The notes beneath the pieces are model-generated. The model did not search any database, was not told the origin of the DNA, and saw nothing but the letters and a program-made list of their open reading frames with translations. Shown piece after piece: positions 53,889-62,600 of a stretch of 64,000 nt of DNA (position 1 is its first letter; each line of letters starts with the position of its first letter). The DNA lies in NCBI RefSeq assembly GCF_965213555.1, contig NZ_OZ243890.1:2232001-2296000 (forward strand). The letters run 5' to 3'. The position numbers and the translations under genes were made by a program. The DNA comes from Acuticoccus sp965213555 (GTDB lineage Bacteria > Pseudomonadota > Alphaproteobacteria > Rhizobiales > Amorphaceae).

Positions 53889-56036
53889 ATGAGCCGCACC
53901 ACGCTCGCCGACCTCCTGACTCCGCGCTCCGTCGCCATCGTCGGCGCGTCGGACAACCCGCTGCGGATCGGCGGGCGGCCGCTCTCGTACATGAAGTCGA
54001 AGGGGTTCGGGGGCGCGATCTACCCGGTCAACCCGACGCGCGACACCGTGCAGGGGCTGACCGCCTACCCCTCCCTCGACGACATCGGTGCGGACGTCGA
54101 CTTCGTCCTCGTTGCGACCCCGGCAGCTACGGTGCCGGAGGTCGTGCGCCAGGCGGCGGAGCGGAACGCCAAGGCCGTCCTCATCTTCTCCTCCGGCTTC
54201 GCGGAGATGAACGCCGCCGGCGGCAGGCTGCAGGATGAGATCGTCGCCGTCGCCAGGGAGACGGGTGTCAGGGTGATAGGCCCCAACTGCCTCGGGTTGT
54301 ATAATTCCGCGCACAACTTCTATCCGACCTTCTCGGGCACCATCGAGCGGCTCATCCCGCGTCCGGGCGGCGTCGCCATCGCCAGCCAGTCCGGCGCCTA
54401 CGGCAGCCACATCGGGTTCCTTGCGCAGCAGAAGGGGCTCGGCATCTCCTACTGGCTGACGACGGGGAACGAGTGCGACGTCCACGTGGCCGAGGTGATC
54501 GAGCTCCTCGCCCGGGAAGACGACGTCCACACGATCTGCGCCTACGCCGAGGGGGTGAAGGACGGCGCGGTCCTGATGCGGGCGCTCGAGACCGCGCGGG
54601 CGGCGAGGAAGCCCGTCGTCTTCATGAAGGTGGGCCGCTCTACGGTGGGCGCGGCGGCGGCCTCCTCCCACACCGCCTCGCTCGCCGGCGAGGACCGGGT
54701 CTACGACGCCGTCCTCAGGGAGTTCGGCGCCTGGCGCGCCCGCTCCACCGAGGAGATGCTGGACGTCGCCTACGCCGCCAGGCCGCGGATCTACCCGGCA
54801 GGGCGCAAGCTCGGCATCGTGACGATCTCCGGCGGCGCGGGCGTCCTGATGGCGGACGCAGCGGAGGACGCGGGGCTTGAGGCGCCGGAGATGCCGCGCG
54901 ACGTGCAGGACGAGATCGTGCGGATCGTCCCGTTCGCGTCGGCGCGCAACCCAGTGGACGTCACCGCGCAGTTCTTCAACGACCTCACCCTTGTGCCGCG
55001 CTTCACGGCGGCGATGCTCGACCGCGGCGGCTACGACGGGCTCGTCGGCTTCTGGTCCGCGGTGGCGAGCTCGCCGACGCTCGCGAAGCCCCTCCTCGAC
55101 GGGCTCAACCAGGCGATGGGCGAGCGGCGCGACAAGCTGTTCATCAACTCCATCGTCGCGCCCGACGACATCCGCGCGCTCTACGAGGCGCAGGGCTACC
55201 CGTGCTTCGAGGACCCGACGCGGGCGGTCGAGGCGATGGCGGCGATGATGTTCTTCGGCGAGGCGTTCGACCATCCCCCCCGCGCGGAGGTCAAACTGCC
55301 GGCGCCGTCCACGCTGCCCTTAGGGCCGGTCGGCGAGCGGGAGGCGAAGGCGGTCCTCGCTGCGGCTGGCCTCCCGATGGTCGAGGACCGCCTTGCCACG
55401 AGCCGCGAGGCCGCGGTCGCCGCGGCGCGCGAGCTCGGCGGCCCGGTGGCGCTCAAGGTCGCCTCCGCGGACGTCCTCCACAAGTCGGACGTCGGCGGCG
55501 TGCGCCTCGGCGTCGAGGGCGATGCGGCGGGGGAGGCCTACGACGCGATCCTCGCCGCCGTCCGCAAGCACGTGCCGGGCGCCACGGTCGACGGCGTCCT
55601 CGTCTCCCCGATGGTGGGGGAGGGGGTCGACACGATCCTCGGCGCGAAGGTCGATCCCGTGTTCGGGCCGATCGTGCTGTTCGGCCTCGGCGGCATCTTC
55701 ACCGAGGTGCTGAAGGACGTCGCCTGCCGGCCGGCCCCCGTCGACCCCGGCACGGCTCGAGCGATGATCGACGAGCTGTCCGGCGCGGCGCTGCTCAAGG
55801 GGGCGCGGGGCACGCCGCCCGCCGACCTCGCCGCGCTCGCCGAGGCCATCGCCGCGCTGTCGCGCTTCGCCGCCGCCAACGCGGACCGGCTCGAGAGCGT
55901 CGAGATCAATCCCCTGCGCGCCTCGGCGGACGGCGTCATCGCCCTCGACGCGCTCCTCGTCACCACCCAGGAGAACGGAGGGCCGATGATGGCCAACACC
56001 GAAGCGCAGGCCGCGCCCGCGGGGAGAACCACGTGA
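53889..56036 (+). CDS. NDP-forming acyl-CoA synthetase (acetate-CoA ligase family), fused alpha-beta
   Basis: The 715-residue protein combines a CoA-binding domain (RSVAIVGASDNPLRIGGRPL), a succinyl-CoA-synthetase-like ligase domain with SQSGAYGSHIGFLA, TTGNECDVHVAEVIELLA and the catalytic histidine in SSHTASLAGEDRVYD, and a C-terminal ATP-grasp domain (VALKVASADVLHKSDVGGVR, FGLGGIFTEVLKDV, VEINPLRA). It interconverts an acyl-CoA and acid with ADP or GDP. It leads a rightward operon with overlapping DUF35, thiolase and crotonase genes. Confidence 0.93.
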   Translation: MSRTTLADLLTPRSVAIVGASDNPLRIGGRPLSYMKSKGFGGAIYPVNPTRDTVQGLTAYPSLDDIGADVDFVLVATPAATVPEVVRQAAERNAKAVLIFSSGFAEMNAAGGRLQDEIVAVARETGVRVIGPNCLGLYNSAHNFYPTFSGTIERLIPRPGGVAIASQSGAYGSHIGFLAQQKGLGISYWLTTGNECDVHVAEVIELLAREDDVHTICAYAEGVKDGAVLMRALETARAARKPVVFMKVGRSTVGAAAASSHTASLAGEDRVYDAVLREFGAWRARSTEEMLDVAYAARPRIYPAGRKLGIVTISGGAGVLMADAAEDAGLEAPEMPRDVQDEIVRIVPFASARNPVDVTAQFFNDLTLVPRFTAAMLDRGGYDGLVGFWSAVASSPTLAKPLLDGLNQAMGERRDKLFINSIVAPDDIRALYEAQGYPCFEDPTRAVEAMAAMMFFGEAFDHPPRAEVKLPAPSTLPLGPVGEREAKAVLAAAGLPMVEDRLATSREAAVAAARELGGPVALKVASADVLHKSDVGGVRLGVEGDAAGEAYDAILAAVRKHVPGATVDGVLVSPMVGEGVDTILGAKVDPVFGPIVLFGLGGIFTEVLKDVACRPAPVDPGTARAMIDELSGAALLKGARGTPPADLAALAEAIAALSRFAAANADRLESVEINPLRASADGVIALDALLVTTQENGGPMMANTEAQAAPAGRTT

Positions 56037-56410
56037 GCGACACCGCGATGGGTCCGGAGAAGACCTACCAGGACTACCTCGCCAAGGGACGGTTCATGAT
56101 CCAGCGCGCCCCGAGCGGCAAGCACGTGTTCTACCCGCGGGTGTGCGAGCCCGGGACCGGCGCCGAGCTCGAATGGGTCGAGGCGTCCGGCCGCGGCACG
56201 GTGTACGCGGTGACCGTCAATCGTCGGCGCCCCGAGCAGGGCGGCGACTTCACGCTCGCCATGGTGGACCTCGAGGAGGGGCCGCGGATGCTGGCGCGGG
56301 TCGTCGGCGTCGAGCCGGGCGAGGTCGCCATCGGCCAGCCGCTGACCGCCGAGATCGCCGACGTCGAGGGCGCGACCGCGATCGTCTGGCGCCCGGAGGC
56401 CTCCGCATGA
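56033..56410 (+). CDS. DUF35 OB-fold protein with degenerate zinc ribbon (thiolase partner 3)
   Basis: This 125-residue protein has the DUF35 OB-fold (GRGTVYAVTVNRRR, FTLAMVDLEEGPRMLARV). The N-terminal ribbon keeps a single cysteine (YPRVCEPGTG) instead of four, so zinc binding is unlikely. The GTG start overlaps the upstream stop (GTGA) and its own stop overlaps the thiolase ATG. Translational coupling of all three genes is likely. Confidence 0.83.
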   Translation: MSDTAMGPEKTYQDYLAKGRFMIQRAPSGKHVFYPRVCEPGTGAELEWVEASGRGTVYAVTVNRRRPEQGGDFTLAMVDLEEGPRMLARVVGVEPGEVAIGQPLTAEIADVEGATAIVWRPEASA

Positions 56411-57573
56411 GCCTGCGCGCCAAGGCCGCCTGCGTCGGGCTCGCGACGACGGGTGTGATGTCCTCCGAGGGCCGCTCGGAGGTGGAGATGATGGCCGACG
56501 CCGCGCGCATGGCGCTGGCGGACGCGGGCATCGCGATGTCCGAGGTGGACGGCGTGTTCGCCGCCACGGCCGTCCATGCCATGGCCTCCATGAGCCTTGC
56601 CGAGCACCTCGGCATCCGCCCGAGGTACTCCGACAACACCAACCTCGGCGGCTCCTCCTTCATGGAGCACGCGCTGACCGCGGCGATGGCGCTCGACGCC
56701 GGGCTCATCGACGTCGCCGTCATCGCCTACGGCTCGGCCCAGCGCTCGGGCGGCGGCTTCCGCTCCGCCTCCGAGCCGATGCCCTACGAGGCGGTCTACA
56801 AGCCGCGCATGCCGGTGACGGCCTACGCGCTCGCCGCCTCGCGCTACTTCTACGAGTTCGGCGCCACGCGCGAGCACCTCGCGAACGTCGCGGTGGCGGC
56901 GCGCAAGTGGGCCCAGCTCAACCCCGAAGCGTACATGCGCGACCCGCTCACCGTCGACGATGTCCTGTCGGCGCGCATGGTCTCCGATCCGCTCTCGGTG
57001 CGGGACTGCTGCCTCGTCACCGACGGTGCGGCCGCCATCGTGCTGACCCGGGCCGACCGGGCGAAGGACGGGCCACGTCCGCCGGTCTTCCTGCTCGGCG
57101 CGGCGATGGAGCACCACCACCGCATGATCTCGGCGATGCCCGACCTCACGCGCACCGCGACGGCCGACAGCGGGCCGCGCGCGTTCGAGATGGCCGGGTA
57201 CGGCATCGCGGACATGGACACCGTCCAGCTCTACGACGCGTTCACCATCAACCCGATCCTGTTCCTCGAGGACCTCGGCTACTGCGCGAAGGGCGAGGGC
57301 AAGGACGTCGTCTCGGACGGGCGCATCGAGCCGGGCGGCTCACTGGCGCTCAACACCAACGGCGGCGGGCTGTCGGCGGTGCACCCGGGCATGTATGGGC
57401 TCTTCGTGACCATCGAGGCGATCCGCCAAGTGCGCGCCGCAGCAGGGTCGGACGAGGGGCACCGTGAGCCCGGCGGCTGGGTGGACGGCGTCAAGCTCAG
57501 CCTCGCCCACGGCAACGGCGGCGTCCTGTCGAGCCAGGTCACCACCGTGTGGGGACACCAGGACACCGTTTGA
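56407..57573 (+). CDS. Thiolase-like protein (SCP2 type) with serine at the nucleophile position
   Basis: This 388-residue protein aligns with the thiolase at 47888-49027 throughout (MRDPLTVDDVLSARMVSDPL, CCLVTDGAAAIVLTRADRAK, LYDAFTINPILFLEDLGY, LNTNGGGLSAVHPGMYGL, LAHGNGGVLSSQ). At the nucleophile site it reads NLGGSSFMEHAL, so Ser83 replaces cysteine. Paired with a DUF35 partner, it is a candidate retro-aldolase of the Ltp2 type. It is followed by a crotonase gene after 10 bases. Confidence 0.88.
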   Translation: MSLRAKAACVGLATTGVMSSEGRSEVEMMADAARMALADAGIAMSEVDGVFAATAVHAMASMSLAEHLGIRPRYSDNTNLGGSSFMEHALTAAMALDAGLIDVAVIAYGSAQRSGGGFRSASEPMPYEAVYKPRMPVTAYALAASRYFYEFGATREHLANVAVAARKWAQLNPEAYMRDPLTVDDVLSARMVSDPLSVRDCCLVTDGAAAIVLTRADRAKDGPRPPVFLLGAAMEHHHRMISAMPDLTRTATADSGPRAFEMAGYGIADMDTVQLYDAFTINPILFLEDLGYCAKGEGKDVVSDGRIEPGGSLALNTNGGGLSAVHPGMYGLFVTIEAIRQVRAAAGSDEGHREPGGWVDGVKLSLAHGNGGVLSSQVTTVWGHQDTV

Positions 57574-57583
57574 GGAGAGCACC

Positions 57584-58369
57584 ATGGCACGCATCGAGCA
57601 GCAGCGGACCGGCTCGGTCCTCACGCTCGTCAACAACGACCCGGCGACGCGCAACTCGATCAGCGCCGACTTCTATGTGGGGATGCGTGAGGCGCTCACC
57701 GCGGCGGACGCGGACCGCTCCATCAAGGCAATCGTGCTGACCGGCGCAGGCGGCTTCTTCTGCTCCGGCGGCAACATGTCGGGGCTCAAGGCGCGGGTCG
57801 GCGGCACCCGCGAGCAGACCATGTCGAGCGTCGAGAAGCTGCACGACATGGTGCGCACCATGCGTGCCTCACGGTTGCCGATCATCGCCGCGGTGGAGGG
57901 CGGCGCCGCCGGCGCGGGAGCTGCCCTCGCCATGGCCTGCGACCTCGTGGTGGCAGCGCGCGACGCGTACATGTCGGTGGCCTACGTCAAGATCGGGCTC
58001 ACGCCGGACGGCGGCTCGACGGTGTTCTTCGGCCGGGGTGTGCCCCGCCAGTTCCTGCAGGAGATGGTGTGGACCGGCGACCGCGTGCCGGTCGAGCGCC
58101 TCCACCAGCTCGGCATGGTCAACCGCCTCGTCGAGCCCGGCACCGCGGTGTCCACCAGCGAGGCGTGGGCGGCGGAGATCGCTCGGGGTCCGGCCGACGC
58201 CATCGCCCGCGGCAAGCGCCTGGTGGAGGCGGCGTCCCACGCGTCCATGGAGGAGCAGCTCGAGGCGGAGGCCGAGGGCATCGCGACCTCGCTCGGCGGC
58301 GCGGAGGCCAAGGAGGGCATCTCCGCGTTCCTCGAGAAGCGCAAGCCGGACTTCGCGGCGGTCGGCTGA
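57584..58369 (+). CDS. Crotonase family protein, isomerase-like
   Basis: This 261-residue crotonase has the oxyanion-hole segments GAGGFFCSGGNMSGL and AAVEGGAAGAGAALAMACDL. The two catalytic glutamates of classical enoyl-CoA hydratase are not at their usual places (GAALAMAC and AYVKIGLTPDGG), but an aspartate is present in the TPDGG loop. This pattern is typical of PaaG-like and enoyl-CoA isomerases. I therefore favour double-bond isomerisation over hydration. GAGGAG precedes the ATG. It is the last gene of its operon. Confidence 0.87.
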   Translation: MARIEQQRTGSVLTLVNNDPATRNSISADFYVGMREALTAADADRSIKAIVLTGAGGFFCSGGNMSGLKARVGGTREQTMSSVEKLHDMVRTMRASRLPIIAAVEGGAAGAGAALAMACDLVVAARDAYMSVAYVKIGLTPDGGSTVFFGRGVPRQFLQEMVWTGDRVPVERLHQLGMVNRLVEPGTAVSTSEAWAAEIARGPADAIARGKRLVEAASHASMEEQLEAEAEGIATSLGGAEAKEGISAFLEKRKPDFAAVG

Positions 58370-58385
58370 GCGGCGCGCGGGCGGC

Positions 58386-59864
58386 CTACCAGACGAACGC
58401 CGCTACCACGCCGAGGTACGCGACGAGCGTCAGGTAGGCCGCGGCGTTGTACGCCCAGTGCCAGCCCCACGCGAGGTCGAAGGGGTCGAGGCCGGACAGG
58501 CGGCGCAGGATGAGCGGACCGGCCGTGTAGGGCGAGCACGTCAACGACAGCGACCAGCCGGCAGCGATGGACAGGATCATCAGCGCTGGGGGACCGGGCA
58601 GCGCGCCGAGGTCGGCGAACGCCGACGCGATGAACACCGAGAACACGATGGGCGTGACGGCGACCTGCGCCAACGCGACGATGGCGATGGGAAGCACCGC
58701 GACGACGGCGAACTGCCCCACCGGGCCGAACTCCAGCGTCCAGGCGACCGCTTCGGGCGGAACGACGGCGGCGAGCATCGCGCCGACGTAGCCGGCAGCG
58801 GCGAGCGTCACCGCCTCCGGCGCAGATTGTGGCACCGTGCGAGTGAGAAGCCCGACGGCGCGCCGGCGCACCACCCCGGCCGCGCGGGCACCAAGGCCGG
58901 CGTTCTGCGTCGCGATCCAGCCGACGGTGACGAGCGGCGCCACCATCATCAGCGCGGGAACGACCTCGGTGTCGAACGCTTGGGCCGCGACGACGACGGC
59001 GACGAGGAGGGCGAGGATCACCGCGACAAGGTCGGCCATGGCGCCGCGTGGTGCCGGCAGCGGAGGACGGCGCTGGGGAAGTCCGCCGGTCTGCGTGAGC
59101 GTTTTGAGGGTCGCGCGCCACCGCACCAGGTCCTCGAGCCAGCCGACCCCCATCCACAGGATGGCAAGGCCCAGCCCGGCGACGAGGATCGTCGTCGCCG
59201 CCGCTCCGGGGAACATCGTGATGAGCAGCGCCTGCGTCACCGTCGTCGGGGCCCAGATGATGACGACCGCGAAGCCGCGCTGCATGGCGGTGATCTGCCG
59301 TCGCTCCTTGATGGCGGAGATGAACGGCGGATCGCCGGCGGCTCGCCCCGCTGCGACCCCTGCTTGGATGAGCGGCGTGAGCAGCGCCAGGGCGCCGACG
59401 TTGGTCAGCGCCGTCAGGGTGTGGGCACCCGTCGCGATCGCGCCGTAACGCCGGCTCGGCTTCTGGCGCGTGACGTACTCGCCGAGGTCGCGCACCGAGG
59501 CGGAGGTCACCGCGGCGTCCTTCAGGACGCCGATGAGGATCATGAAGGCGGCGAGGAAGCTCGCCTGCGCCAGCGCACCGGTGATCGTCGCCGGCGCTGA
59601 CGGGTCCACGCTGAGGTCGACGACGGTGAGGATCACCGCGACCGCGATGAGGATGCGCTCGCGCGTTTGGATCGCGCCCTGCCCTACGGCGAGGAAGGCG
59701 AGGAGCGAGACGATGGCGATGCGCATCGTCCACAGGTCCCCCGACAGACGGTGGGCGAGGCCGAACACCGCCACGGCGCAGAGCGTGCCAGCGGTCAGCC
59801 TCCTCGCCGCCGTGAGGGTCGGTGAGGTCGTGGAGGGTGGTGCAAGGGCAGCGCGCTCGTCCAA
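58386..59864 (-). CDS. Multi-helix membrane permease of unknown substrate
   Basis: The 492-residue protein has about ten to twelve hydrophobic helices, arranged in two halves around a polar loop near residues 245-285. Motifs such as LTALTNVGALALLTPLIQAG, WAPTTVTQALLITMFPGA and LTCSPYTAGPLILRRLSGLD recall the ion-transporter superfamily, but I cannot assign a named family. The start is a TTG, three bases after the MarR stop, so it is probably the regulated partner of that gene. It converges with the crotonase gene. Confidence 0.8.
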   Translation of the reverse strand: MDERAALAPPSTTSPTLTAARRLTAGTLCAVAVFGLAHRLSGDLWTMRIAIVSLLAFLAVGQGAIQTRERILIAVAVILTVVDLSVDPSAPATITGALAQASFLAAFMILIGVLKDAAVTSASVRDLGEYVTRQKPSRRYGAIATGAHTLTALTNVGALALLTPLIQAGVAAGRAAGDPPFISAIKERRQITAMQRGFAVVIIWAPTTVTQALLITMFPGAAATTILVAGLGLAILWMGVGWLEDLVRWRATLKTLTQTGGLPQRRPPLPAPRGAMADLVAVILALLVAVVVAAQAFDTEVVPALMMVAPLVTVGWIATQNAGLGARAAGVVRRRAVGLLTRTVPQSAPEAVTLAAAGYVGAMLAAVVPPEAVAWTLEFGPVGQFAVVAVLPIAIVALAQVAVTPIVFSVFIASAFADLGALPGPPALMILSIAAGWSLSLTCSPYTAGPLILRRLSGLDPFDLAWGWHWAYNAAAYLTLVAYLGVVAAFVW

Positions 59865-59867
59865 CGC

Positions 59868-60359
59868 TTAGTCCGCCGCCGCGCACCGCGACCGTCCGGC
59901 ACGGCTGAGCTCGGGCTCGGCGAGCGCGGCGACGAGGTTGTCGCGGATGGCCTGAAGCTGATGCTCGAGGAGCTCCCTTTGCTGCGGCGACAGCCCGGCG
60001 TACGTCACCTCGTCGGTGGCAAGCATCGCACCGGTCATGGCGTCGACGATGGGGTACGCCTGCTCGGTCAGGCGCACGCGGTTGGCCCGGCGATCGTTGG
60101 GGTCGCTCGTCCGGGTGACGAGGCCGCGCGCCTCCAGGCGCTCAACGAGCTTGCCCGTGGCCACGGCGCCGACCTCGAGCCGAGCCGCGAGCTCGACCTG
60201 GTTGAGGTCGCCGTCCCAGAGCAGGTAGGCGAGGACCCAGGCCTGGCTCATGGTGATGCCGTGCGGCTCGAGCAGGCGATCGAACAGCCTGGTCCTGAGG
60301 CGCACGACGTCGCGGAACAAGAGCCGGTTGGTTGGGACGTCCCGCCGCGGCGCCCTCAT
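59868..60359 (-). CDS. MarR family transcriptional regulator
   Basis: This 163-residue winged-helix protein shows MSQAWVLAYLLWDGDLNQVE, the recognition region ARLEVGAVATGKLVERLEARG and the wing LVTRTSDPNDRRANRVRLTE. MarR proteins usually repress neighbouring transporter or degradation genes and are released by aromatic or acyl-CoA ligands. Here the downstream permease is the obvious target; control of the flanking CoA-ligase genes is possible. Confidence 0.92.
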   Translation of the reverse strand: MRAPRRDVPTNRLLFRDVVRLRTRLFDRLLEPHGITMSQAWVLAYLLWDGDLNQVELAARLEVGAVATGKLVERLEARGLVTRTSDPNDRRANRVRLTEQAYPIVDAMTGAMLATDEVTYAGLSPQQRELLEHQLQAIRDNLVAALAEPELSRAGRSRCAAAD

Positions 60360-60473
60360 ACGCAGTGCCCCATCGCCGACGATGTCCCTTGGTTCCGCCG
60401 AGCCGCGACCGGCACCGTCCGAACTCCACGATGATACTTTACCTGTGCATCATCCGGCAAACCGGCGAGCGGG

Positions 60474-62552
60474 TCAGCCTCGGGTGAACGCGGCGTCGAG
60501 GCCGAGGACGCGGTCCGGAAACGCGACGAGGGGGTTGACCTCGGCGGACGCGAGCGTGGCGACGTTGGCGGCGAAGAACATGGAGAAGCGGGCGATGGCG
60601 GCGGCGATCGCCTCGACGTCGACCGGAGGCCGTCCGCGCGCGCCGGCGAGGAGGGGCCAACCCCTGAGGCGGCGGAGGAGGCGCAGGGCGCCGTCCTTGT
60701 CCACGGGCGCCGCGGCGATGGCGACGTCCTCGAACAGCTCGACGAACAGGCCGCCGAGACCGATCACCACCACCGGGCCGAATGCCGGGTCGCGACGCCC
60801 GCCGAGGATCAGCTCGACGCCGCCGGACACCATCGGCGCGACGAGGACGCCTCGGACCTCGGCCTGCGGCGCGGCCCGTCGTGCCGCGGCAAGGACCGCA
60901 TCGGCAGCCTCGGCGAGGGCCGCAGCGCCCGTCACGCCGAGCCGCACCCCGCCGACGTCGGACTTGTGCGCGATGTCCGGCGACAGGACCTTGACCGCGG
61001 CCGGACCGTTGAGCCGCTGGGCGAGGGCCGCTGCGGCCTCGGCGTCCGCCGCCACGTGGACGTCGACCATCGGCACGCCCACGGCGGACAGCAGCGCGGT
61101 GGCCTCCGCCTCGTCGACCCGCTCCGGAAGTGTGGCGGGCGTGCCGACGGGCGGCGCGCTCCGCGGCGGTCGTGCGAGCGCTTCGCCGACCCAGGCGGAG
61201 CGACCGAGCGCACGCATCGCGTGGCTCGGGTCGTCGAACACGAGCATGCCCATCGCCTCGAACTCGGACCGATGCTCCTCGGCGGTCATCACGATGGCGA
61301 TGGTCCTGTCCTCGTAGCCGCGCGCGGCCTCGGCGATGGCGGCGCGCAGGCGTGCACCGATCGTCGGGCTCGCCGCCCAATTGAGGAAGAAGGCGGCGAC
61401 CGCATCCATCTCACCCTCTGCGAGCATCGTTCGCATGGCGGTCACGATGACCGACATGTCGTTGATGGCGTTGCCCGTCGTGTCGACCGGGTTGCGCACC
61501 GCGCCCATGGGGATCGCCTCGCGCAGCCTCCGCTGGGCGGCTTCAGGGAGCGCTGGGAGCTCGAGCGCGCTCGCCCGAGCCGCGTCCGCCATGAGGACGC
61601 ACGCCCCACCGGACACCGAGATGACGCCGAGCCTGCGGCCCGCTACCGGTGGACGGCGCGAGAGCGTGTAGGCGGCCTCCATCAGCTCCGCCGTGGTGTC
61701 GACGCGCAGGACGCCCGCCTCGGCGACGAGCTCGCCAAACACGCGGTCGTCGCCGGCGACCGAGGCGGTGTGGGAGCGCGCCGCGTCCTGCCCCTCGGCG
61801 CTGCGCCCGACCTTGAGCATCACGACCGGCTTGCCGGCGCCCCGAGCCTCCTCCGCCGCCGCGAGGAAGGCCCGCCCGTCGGCAAGCCCCTCCGAGTAGC
61901 AGGCGATGACGTTGACCGAGGGGTCGTGCGCGAAGTGGGACACGCAGTCCGCCAGGCCGATGTCGGCCTCGTTGCCCGTCGTCACCATGTGGCTGATGCC
62001 GAGCCCCCGCTCGACGGCCAGCAGGCCGATGTGGGTGCCGTAGGCGCCGGACTGCGAGACGATGGCGAGCGGGCCTCGGGGCGGCATGGCGCGCTCGAAG
62101 AGGCTCGCGAAGGTGGCGCAGACGCCGGAGGCCGCCGCGTAGTGCCCAAGGCAGTTCGGCCCGAGCATGACGATGCCGAGCCGGCGGGCCATGGCGACGA
62201 GCTCGTCCTGGGCGGCGGCGCCGTCCGCGCCGACCTCCGCGAACCCTGACGAGAAGATCACCGCCGCTCGTGCTCCCTTGTCCGCTGCGTCAGCGAGGGT
62301 TTGCGGCACGTGCTTGGCGGCGACTGCGACGATGACGAGGTCGATGGTTCCGTCCGCCTCGGCGAGGGAGCGGACGGCGGGCAGCCCCTGGATAATGTCG
62401 TACTTCGGGTTCACCGGGACGATCCTCCCCGCATAGCCGGACCGCCCCATGTGGGCGATGGGCCGGCCGCCGATGCGGGTGGGATCGTCGGAGGCGCCGA
62501 CCACCGCGATGACGCGGGGATCGAACAGGGGCGTGAGGTCGCGTCGCGTCAT
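60474..62552 (-). CDS. NDP-forming acyl-CoA synthetase (acetate-CoA ligase family), second copy
   Basis: This 692-residue paralogue of the protein at 53889-56036 has the same domain order: CoA binding (RVIAVVGASDDPTRIGGRPI), SQSGAYGTHIGLLA, the catalytic histidine in RSHTASVAGDDRVF, and ATP-grasp (AAVKVLSPDIAHKSDVGGVR, IGLGGLFVELFEDV). I chose ATG 62552 by alignment with the paralogue; a GTG at 62594 is an alternative. It follows a TRAP binding protein gene by about 50 bases, so uptake and activation again seem coupled. Confidence 0.92.
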   Translation of the reverse strand: MTRRDLTPLFDPRVIAVVGASDDPTRIGGRPIAHMGRSGYAGRIVPVNPKYDIIQGLPAVRSLAEADGTIDLVIVAVAAKHVPQTLADAADKGARAAVIFSSGFAEVGADGAAAQDELVAMARRLGIVMLGPNCLGHYAAASGVCATFASLFERAMPPRGPLAIVSQSGAYGTHIGLLAVERGLGISHMVTTGNEADIGLADCVSHFAHDPSVNVIACYSEGLADGRAFLAAAEEARGAGKPVVMLKVGRSAEGQDAARSHTASVAGDDRVFGELVAEAGVLRVDTTAELMEAAYTLSRRPPVAGRRLGVISVSGGACVLMADAARASALELPALPEAAQRRLREAIPMGAVRNPVDTTGNAINDMSVIVTAMRTMLAEGEMDAVAAFFLNWAASPTIGARLRAAIAEAARGYEDRTIAIVMTAEEHRSEFEAMGMLVFDDPSHAMRALGRSAWVGEALARPPRSAPPVGTPATLPERVDEAEATALLSAVGVPMVDVHVAADAEAAAALAQRLNGPAAVKVLSPDIAHKSDVGGVRLGVTGAAALAEAADAVLAAARRAAPQAEVRGVLVAPMVSGGVELILGGRRDPAFGPVVVIGLGGLFVELFEDVAIAAAPVDKDGALRLLRRLRGWPLLAGARGRPPVDVEAIAAAIARFSMFFAANVATLASAEVNPLVAFPDRVLGLDAAFTRG

Positions 62553-62600
62553 CGGGCCGGCGTGGACCTGATCGACGCGAGCGGCCTGCGACACGGGTGG

